Source: Orobanche coerulescens (lineage: Eukaryota > Streptophyta > Magnoliopsida > Lamiales > Orobanchaceae). Taken from it: a stretch of 64,000 nt of DNA. The notes under the pieces were generated by a model. The model searched no databases. It was not told where the DNA came from and saw nothing but the letters and a program-made list of their open reading frames with translations. Where the stretch lies: assembly GCA_033398695.1 (NCBI GenBank), contig CM065818.1:80844092-80908091 (forward strand). The letters are read 5' to 3'. Position 1 is the first letter of the stretch, and every line of letters begins with the position of its first letter. This document shows positions 56,463 to 64,000 of the stretch, piece after piece. The position numbers and the translations under genes were made by a program.

Positions 56463-57780
56463 TGGACTGTTAGGCATGAATGATTGTCAGAAGAAGGTTG
56501 TGACATTTCAACCACCCGGAGAGCAACCTTTCTTCTTTTATAAGAGTTAGCAAAACATTTAGATTTCCCATTATCTCCGCTATGAAGGCGCACACGCTAT
56601 TAAACAGTGGTTGTGAAGGATATCTGGTAAGTGTAATAAATATCAAAAAACAAGAGTGTCCCGTCGTTAATGAGGTATTAGTGGTTAGAGAATACCCTAA
56701 AATATTTCCCAAAAACCTCCCATGGCTACCACTAGACCGTGGATAGAGTTTGCGATTGACCTACAACCTGGAATAACTCTAATATTTAAATTGCTATATA
56801 CAATGGTATCAACCGAGCTAAAAGAGTTGAAGATTTAGTTACAAGAGTATTAGATAAATCCATTATTAGGCATAGCTTTTCACCTTGGGGAGCACTGGTT
56901 CTATTCGTTCGTAAAAAGAATGATACTATGTGGATGCGTATAAACTATCGAGATTTGAATACAGTCACTATTAAGAACAAATATCCTTTACCTAGAATTG
57001 ATGATTTATTTGAGCAACTTCAAGGTTCGACTATATTTTCAAAATTAATTTGCATTCGGGATACTATCAACTCAAGATTAAGGCAGAAGACATTCCTAAG
57101 ACAACTTTTACTACGAGAGAGCATTATGAGTTTCTAGTGATGCCATTTGGCCTGACAAATGCCCCACCAGCGTTCATGGACTTGATGAACAGGGAATTCA
57201 AATATATTATGGATAAGTTTGTTGTTGCATTCATTGATGACATCCTTATATACTCCAAAATTAAAGAAGATCATGATGAACACCTGAGACAACTACTGGA
57301 AGTATTAAACGCCAAGCAACTTTATGCTAAATTCAAAAAATGTGAGTTTTGATTAGATAAATGGTATTTTAGGACATGTCATATCTGGGGAAGGAATCTC
57401 AGTTGATCCAATCAAGATTGAGGCATTTAATAGTTGGCCTCGACCGAAAAATCTTTCGTAAGTGCATAGTTTTCTTAGTTTAACAGGATACTATCGCAGA
57501 TTTGTTGAGGGATTCTCTAGAATTGCTTCGCCACTGACACATTTGACTAGAAAGAACGTAGTATTCAACTGGACAGAGGTCTATGAATAGATCTTTCAAG
57601 AATTTGAAAGAGGTTAACTTCGGCACCTATTATTTCAATTTCATTAGGAACTGGAGGCTTCGTAATTTATAGTGATGCTTAAAAGAATGGTTTAGGTTGC
57701 GTCCTTATGCAGAACGGTAAGGTGATATCATATGCATCAAGATAGCTTAAAGAATATGAGAGGAACTATCCTAAACCGGG
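56463..57780 (+). pseudogene. Element H: decayed RT and RNase H
   Basis: Element H resumes after copy F. Broken frames show [67 protein letters not shown] and [13 protein letters not shown], the pattern of Tekay/Del-type chromovirus RT. A later part keeps ISVDPIKIEAF-like and GYYRRFVEGFSRIASPLT-like pieces, then the first residues of RNase H (VIYSDA). Stops are frequent. It fades near 57780. Confidence 0.85.
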
Positions 57781-57996
57781 ACTGATTCCTCCTGTTGGAC
57801 GGTGCGGGAACCATCTTCTCTAGTCAGAGGGACTCATTCCTTCTGGGCGGTAGATGATGGTTTTGATACAGCATAAGTCCTTTGGCCATCGAAGGCCTTG
57901 GACTGGAAAAATTCTTTCTCGCGCACCTCCTCACGGCTCATCCCCATCCCAACTTGAAGGTCATCATCATATCCATCTGAATCAGGATCTGAGTGA
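57781..57996 (-). pseudogene. Unrecognised open region, left part, split by the solo LTR
   Basis: On the minus strand a frame reads HSDPDSDGYDDDLQVGMGMS, then REEVREKEFFQSKAFDGQRT. Joined across the solo LTR to 61900-61990 it is preceded by lysine- and serine-rich codons. Such basic then acidic stretches occur in retrotransposon gag, but I cannot assign it. Confidence 0.4.
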
Positions 57997-58854
57997 TGTA
58001 ACACCCCCAAATCTCATTGGGTCATTACAGTGTCGTGGACCCCACACCAGGAGATCCACCAGGCTAACACTACCAAAATACAACTAACTGACTAAAAGGG
58101 GAATCACAATCCCTATGACATCCAACATAATATTCCGATATGGAATTTCAACGACAAAAGTGGGCCTACATGGCCTAAATAAAATCCAACGACATCCACG
58201 AGCCTTGCTCGGATAATACAAAATGACAGTAACTGACAAAACTGGAGTACTCCAAACTGTCTGACCGACATGAACACCAAAACATCTCGGACTAGTATCG
58301 CTCGAATGCCTCGTTGCCATCGTCATGCCCCTGTGTCTCAACTCTCTCCTCGCAAACACCTAAAACATGAAAACATGTTCCGCCCCCACGGGGTCAGTCA
58401 TCCAGATAATAAATATCAAATACATGTAAACATGATATGCATCCAAAGGGCAGAATGAACAGTATAGTAATGGTATTATGATATGCTCACAAACCAAAGC
58501 AAGAATCGAGCATTCGTGAAATACTATGCCCTCGGCATACGATCAATACCTACTCAACAGGTTAGAACACAAGTGCCCAACGGCGAATCATCAACACATA
58601 ACACAACAATACATCACCCGAAAGTAAACCAAGCCAACACTGAAATAGATACGAATCACAATGCCCGAAGGCTCCAACAGAAATACCGATACATCACAAT
58701 AGCCCGAAAGCCGAATAGCCCGAAGTTGTATATCATCACAATACCCTGAATGTCACTCAGCTGAAGCTGTCAATCACCACAGTGGCCCGAAGCCAAAACA
58801 GCCTGAAGCTGTATCAATGGGGGCCGAAGCCACGGCACGAAGCCATATCACAAT

Positions 58855-59275
58855 GAGATCATCCAATGACCGTGACCTACTGAGTTACATGTGCTGGGAA
58901 ACCAACCGCGAAGGTTGAAACCCCAGACTTACCCATAATGAGATCACCCAGTGACCGTGACCTACTGAACTGTACGGAAACCAACCGCGAAGGTTCAAGC
59001 CCCAAGCTTACCCATAATGAGATCATTAACATGACCGTGACCTACTGAACTATAGGTGTTGGGAAACCAACCGCGAAGGTTCAAGCCCCAAGCTTACCCA
59101 TAATGAGATCACCCAGTGACCGTCACTTACTGAACTGTAGGTGTTGGGAAACCAACCGCGAAGGTTCAAGCCCCAAGCTTACCTATAATGAGATCATTAA
59201 CATGACCGTGACCTACTGAGCTGTAGGTGTTGGGAAACCAACCGCGAAGGTTCAAGCCCCAAGCTTACCCATCGA
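58855..59275 (-). repeat. About 86-bp tandem repeat, five units, in the solo LTR
   Basis: ACCAACCGCGAAGGTT recurs at 58901, 58980, 59066, 59151 and 59237. Each unit also holds TAATGAGATCA, TGACCGTGACCTACTGA and CCCAAGCTTACCCAT. The first unit is 79 bases and the others 85-86. Confidence 0.9.
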
Positions 59276-61286
59276 GCACTAGCCGAGACTAGCCTCTAAA
59301 ACACAATTAATCACAACGGTAACGCTCCCAAGACTACCAAATTCCCAAGAATAGTAGCGTGCTGCCTTGAGTCGGCCAACACGACAACAATAACTCACGG
59401 ATGGGCACCGTCCACGACGGTCCAAATTCAAATACCTCGACTGCCTTGGAATGGCCAATCAATCACAAAAACTCAACGAGTGGAAACTATCCTTGACAGT
59501 CCCAATTCAATACATCGATTAACTTAGAACAACTGATCGATAACAACGATACAATGGATGGGAAATGTCTCTGACAGTTCCAATTTAATACATCGATTGC
59601 CTTAGGATGGTCAATCAACAACACGACACAACGGATGGGAATCATCTTCACTAATCCCAATTCAATACGTCGATTACCTTAGAGCGGTCAATCGATAACG
59701 ATGACACAACGGATGGGAATTATTTTCGATGATCCCAATTAAATACATCGATTACCTTAGAACGGTTAATTGATAACCAATGATACAACGGATGGGAATT
59801 ATCTTCGATAATCCCAATCAAATACCTCGATTACCTTAGAACGGTCAATCGATACAGAATGATACATTTAGAATAGATGTCCCGGCGCCTTAAACTGGCC
59901 ACCGAAATAGAGATGATAACGAATATGTCAAATGCCTTTCAATCGGCCAGTACAACATTATTAGCCACAATACCAATTCGTTAACAACAATCGAACGATG
60001 CCTCAAGAAGACATTAACGTCAACAATAATAATCGATACATCTATACCGCGAACTTGCTATCGACAACAAGAATCTCAATGCCTTAAATCGGCCGTTAAC
60101 GAATAATAATCACATCTGGCATAATCACCGAAGGGTATTGCATCAAACAATCCCCAAATATCAATAAATCACGAAGAGATTATGTCTCGAAATGATACAA
60201 CACATTCGTACACATATATGATAAGATTAATCTCATTGACCAGTATAAGTATAAAACTTACCTCAAGCCGAAGGCGAGAAAGTCCTTCCACGATCAACTT
60301 CGTGGCACGAAATGATGAGCGGTGCCTCCCGACGATCACAAACGCTCGAACAACCTTGAATGAAAACGATTCATTCAAAAACACAAAATCAATAGAAAAC
60401 AACGACAAGGACAAAGCCCGATTCAAATAAGAATCGATCACACCACACGAACGAATATCATAGTTCTCAACTATGAATTTTAACATCCTCCAACACCTCG
60501 ATGATCAATTAACATGATCATTACATTCTTAGCACTTGTGAAATCCATTCAACAAGATTCACTTAAGAACAATCATCAAAATGAACATCTCCAAAATGAC
60601 AATAACACTATCAACATCAAATTGGTTCTCCTACAATGATAATATCATGAACATCGTCACAATCACCTCAAGAACATCATCATTCCAACAAACATGATGT
60701 CTAAACAAAAATCCTTCATCATAACCTCATGAATACGGATTGAACAACAAGATTCACTCAACCATTTCCAAATTATGATAATCACCCCTTAACTCATCAT
60801 AAATCCTTACTAAAATGGTTATAATCTTTCAAGAACACCACCACCAACAATAATCATCTCAAGACTATGTTAATCATATAACAATCTTAACATAATCCTT
60901 CCTAGACATGATTAAAACCTCCAAACAATCTAAAACATCAAGAACATAATCCAACTCAAGCAATACCATCATGTTCTTCATCAAAAGCTTATCAAAACTA
61001 TGAAGAATCATGATATACTCCATCAATCAAACAATACTCGAAGAAAACAACAACAACAACAACAAACTCGAAAATCACAAGAGATTGAGGGAACTTACGA
61101 AAGAAGTACAAGAAGAACCCTCCAAACACCAAAGGAGCACCAACAAGCTTCCAACTTCAAGCTTCAATCCAAGCTAGGATGATCAAGATCGAGTTGGAAG
61201 GGCTAAGCATCAATAACAAGTCCAAACGGACGATTCTAGGGAGAGAAAATGTGTTTTGGTACGTGAGGAAATGAAATACGAAACCA

Positions 61287-61296
61287 AGATAAATAG
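61287..61296 (-). promoter_or_regulatory. TATA-like box of the solo LTR
   Basis: On the minus strand TCTATTTATC follows the palindrome array by about 35 bases. It is weaker than the TATA boxes of K1 and K2. Confidence 0.4.
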
Positions 61297-61332
61297 ACTG
61301 ACAAGTCCATTAGGTACGTTATTTGCCCATGC

Positions 61333-61685
61333 TAACGTACGTAAGGGCCTTTACGTACGCTATGTAAAAACATTAACGTACGTAAAGCTAAATCCAGAAC
61401 TAACTGAACTAAAATACGAAGGCCTTAACGTACGTAAACAAAAATTTATTACGTACGTTAACAAGACCTGCATTACGTACGTAGAGCTCACCTCTTAACG
61501 TACGTAAGGGTCTGTTGACTGCAATAGTGAGATCCGATCGGAAGATGCTCGGGACCCACCGGCCGAAAGTGACTACGAGGAAGGTTCCTACCACCTACCA
61601 AGCATTACGTACATAACCTTACAGGCATAACGTATGTAATGTCAACAAGCTAGCGTACACAATGCTACATCCGTAGTGTATGTTA
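61333..61685. repeat. Array of 9 to 11 palindromic TTACGTACGTAA motifs
   Basis: TAACGTACGTAA, TTACGTACGTTA or close variants start at 61333, 61351, 61374, 61426, 61449, 61473, 61496, 61605 and 61628, with two weaker ones near 61651 and 61674. Neighbours are often 22-24 bases apart. Linkers differ from each other. The array lies in U3, upstream of the TATA-like box on the minus strand. Confidence 0.9.
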
Positions 61686-61899
61686 AGGCTAGTATAATTA
61701 GCCAAAAATCTAAACTCTCCAACCAACATTCAAACGACGAAACCAACCCGACGACAAGTATAAATATTCCGATCCCAAAATATTCCAATATAATATACAT
61801 TGTATCAGTCCAAAACAACAACACTTGTACAATTCCAAATGAATACGTACAAATCAACAGTAACACGAAAAAAAAATTACCCCCAAATATTACAAGTGA

Positions 61900-63543
61900 T
61901 GGCTATAGCTCCGAGTCTTGTCATCAGACTATGACTTCCCTTTCTGTCGTGCCTTTTACTTCGTCACAAAGTAAGATGTGACCAGTTCACTGCAAAAGGG
62001 AACATCCCATCTGATCAAGACCTCAACGTTCGGGGTGTTCGTGAGAACAAATAACTCTTCCTCCTTCCAGTCTTCCCAATTATATAGGGAGTCATATAGG
62101 GAGACCCTGTATACTTTCCATGTCTTGATCGTTCAAATGCCTCATCGATCATGACTTGGAGGAGTGTGTTCTTAATAATTTCTATGGGGGAGGGACTCCA
62201 AATATTATAGGGTTCTATTGTCCTGTTGGGATCCTCTACAACTAAGGGATCCTGTTGAGGAGAGGGATCCCGACAGGGTGGGATATCCTGTTGGGAGAGG
62301 AACTCCTTACAGGGGTGGCCCCCAGTTAGGAGTGGTGACCATTGACTCCAAAAGGGCATCCGATTCACCGATACCTTATAGTTTGACTAACGACTGGTCA
62401 TCCGTCATACCTGTCATAGACTCAGGATTTGCTGTGGGAGCAGCCAGTGTTTCATCCATAGGGGTTGCGCCCTGTGGTATAACTACTACCGCAAATGGTG
62501 CAGTAGGTGAAATTTCTTTAGTGTTTGATGTATCTACTGAATGTGCTGTAGCAACAGCTTCCGAGTTCAAAGACTTCTTAGTCTTCATCTTATCCTTCTT
62601 CTTCTTGACAGCTATAAGGGAGTTGCTGTCGGGAATAAGTCTCTTCTTGCTGAGAGGCTTTTCTTCCTGTCAACATAATTGGATTTTGCCAAGTGATTAA
62701 TGATGTCTCGAGGATCACTCAACCTGGGGAGGGAGAACGGGCTTGGACTATCGGCCAGAAGTGGAGCCTTGTTGAACATTGTTGGCTTGGAACCACCGAG
62801 AGACTTCCCAACAAGGATCTTCTTGGCATTAGGTGACTATTGTATGCCACAACTGGTTAGAATGTAGTTCAATGTCAAGCTAAAAGACTTCCTGGCAGAG
62901 TCTGGTTTGGACCGCTCCTCCTGAAGCTGTTTCTAGATTTCCTGGCACTAGTTGACTTTCTCTCCAGACTTGATAGCCACCATCATCCGAAATCTCAGGC
63001 GTCCACACCTTGAATGCTGTAGTCCAATTTTCAACAAATCTATAGCAAAAGTCATGCAAATACATATAAGACAAAGTGAAATTCTTCTTATGGTAGGAAA
63101 TATGAACTTGCAACGGCTGAGAGTTCCCAGTGAACAAGTCCCAGTAGGCCTTCAGCAATTCATCAGACCAAAAAGATTTTCTCCAATGTCAGACCATCAG
63201 ACGGCAATTTGAACAGACTTTTGAGGAGTTCTTGATTGATGGAGATCTCTTTATCCTGGATGATACTGACGATGGCAATAAGGGTAGAACCCTTCTTCTC
63301 GGATGCATACATGAACTCATCGTCAAGGTCAAATTCCTCTACGATTTGTTCATCATAGTTATACTAGTGCAAACTACCCAATATATGGAGACCAATTTGC
63401 TTGACATACGAGATGACTAAGTTTATCCCCACCATGTCCTCATCTTCAGAAATAATTCGCTCTTACAGAATACAGCGTGCAAAATGTGACCGTCAATAAT
63501 CATGTCCTTTTTCACTGATAGAGATGAAGTTTGAGAAGAAGAC
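61900..63543 (-). pseudogene. Unrecognised decayed open region, right part
   Basis: A frame may begin MSSSQTSSLSVKKDMIIDGH at 63543 on the minus strand. Broken frames follow: EQIVEEFDLDDEFMYASEKK (near 63340), a piece at 62880-63158 (QVHISYHKKNFTLSYMYLHD), then proline- and serine-rich sequence and 62015-62368 (EPYNIWSPSPIEIIKNTL). I cannot name a family. It lies just downstream of a copia 3' end on the same strand, so it may be the first ORF of a following element, or a host gene remnant. Confidence 0.4.
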
Positions 63544-63793
63544 ATATTCGCAGAGAGAGAGAGATAGAAAGTATATTTGAAGTTTGAAGGTTATGTAGGT
63601 TGTATGCCAGAGGCTTGATAATTATGGAGAAAGCATAAAGAGTCTGTAGATCAGCATACTCGCCCTTTTACAGTGAATGGCCATGGGTATTATAGGGAGT
63701 CTTATAGTTTTGAGTGTATGATTAATTATAGTGGACACTGTATTCATGGGTCTTACAGCATTCCCCCTCAATTCATGAGTAAAATGTAAAAAC
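63544..63793 (-). other. Copia 3' untranslated region and possible short LTR
   Basis: After the copia stop, the minus strand has GAATTGAGGGGGAA, a good purine tract, then TGCTGTAAGACCCATG. This could be the start of an LTR, but I find no matching second copy or clear end in the window. A CT-repeat run (GA on the + strand near 63557-63568) follows. Confidence 0.45.
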
Positions 63794-64000
63794 TTATAGG
63801 GATTCGAGCTGTAGCATTCCCAATTCTTGGTGGAGCATACAGAATCTGGAGGTGCTAAGAGGTTTTGTAAAGATGTCAGCTAACTGAAAGTCTGTATGAA
63901 TCTTCTCGATCCGAAAATCTTTATTCTCAACATAATTCCGAATGAAATGATGCATCATATTAATGTGCTTAGTCCTCATATGCAATACAGGATTGTGCGT
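63794..64000 (-). pseudogene. Copia RNase H C-terminus (partial, continues beyond the window)
   Basis: The minus-strand frame reads RTKHINMMHHFIRNYVENKD and QLADIFTKPLSTSRFCMLHQ, then ELGML to a stop at 63794. This is the strongly conserved end of copia pol. It differs from the copia end at 28926-29658, so it is another family. Whether the upstream part is intact cannot be seen here. Confidence 0.85.

Larger units (their letters stand above)
57997..61894 (-). repeat. 3.9-kb solo LTR, minus strand
   Basis: On the minus strand it runs TGTAATATTTGGGGG (61894) to GGGGGTGTTACA (57997). AGTGA stands on both sides (57992-57996 and 61895-61899). There is no internal region, so the element was reduced to one LTR by recombination between its LTRs. 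U3 has the TTACGTACGTAA array and a TATA-like box. The long transcribed part holds an 86-bp tandem repeat. I saw no convincing coding frame in it; the small frames (for example 58270-58749, 60169-60486, 61256-61498) are low-complexity or antisense. Confidence 0.85.

Noticed and set aside
60169..60486. Antisense 105-residue frame in the solo LTR
   Set aside because: It is within LTR sequence between repeats, with no motif and no start context, so it is probably chance.
1..64000. A defence, biosynthetic or other host gene system
   Set aside because: Every assignable frame belongs to a retrotransposon. No host operon-like or multi-gene set is present.

Overview
This window is plant nuclear DNA made almost entirely of nested and rearranged LTR retrotransposons. 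I see no host gene, rRNA, tRNA or CRISPR array that I can support. The evidence for a plant is: chromovirus-like Ty3/gypsy gag-pol frames with initiator-tRNA-Met primer sites, Ty1/copia fragments whose LTRs start TGTTAGGAATATGCC, and long TGTAAY-starting LTRs of the Tekay type. The density, nesting and decay suggest pericentromeric or other heterochromatic sequence. The species cannot be told from this.

Most of the window belongs to one group of related elements, called here the TGATACG group because the LTRs run TGATACG...CGTATCA. Fam1 is autonomous in design and has copies A, B, C, D and F on + and G on -. Fam2 (8135-14843) and Fam3 (47996-52812) lack reverse transcriptase and integrase. 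Fam4 (31771-34479, -) and Fam6 (37091-43088, -) carry pol. Fam5 (24915-25987, -) is an LTR only. All share the primer site, a purine tract of the type AAAGGGGGAGGGGA, an LTR segment with two hairpins that both show a TAGGTC loop, and a pol frame that ends inside the 3' LTR.

Layout. 1-24914: a head-to-tail Fam1 array in which neighbouring internal regions share LTRs (A, LTR1, B, LTR2, C, LTR5). LTR2 is interrupted by a Fam2 array with three LTRs and two internal regions (target duplication CTGTA). The pol of C is interrupted by copy D (target duplication GGAGT). 24915-31770: a truncated Fam5 LTR, a TGTAATACCC LTR on the minus strand, a possible DNA-transposon scrap, a copia end, and a second TGTAAT LTR. 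31771-43088: minus-strand Fam4, Fam1 copy G, a TGTAATACCC LTR fragment and Fam6. 43089-57780: copia remains, then a decayed Tekay-like element H interrupted by Fam1 copy F (target duplication TGGAC), itself interrupted by Fam3 (target duplication AATTA). 57781-64000: a 3.9-kb solo LTR (target duplication AGTGA) inside a decayed, unrecognised open region, then the 3' end of a copia element on the minus strand.

No element here is fully intact. Copy D and Fam4 keep the longest undamaged pol frames. Fam2 and Fam3 look like parasites of Fam1/Fam6-type partners, since they copy their termini, primer site and hairpins, and they share an extra protein region that the autonomous copies lack. The observations I rate highest are the covarying twin hairpins, the pol tail embedded in LTRs, the mosaic Fam3 LTR, the shared protein of the non-autonomous families, and the family-specific palindrome arrays placed just upstream of TATA boxes in three unrelated-looking LTRs.
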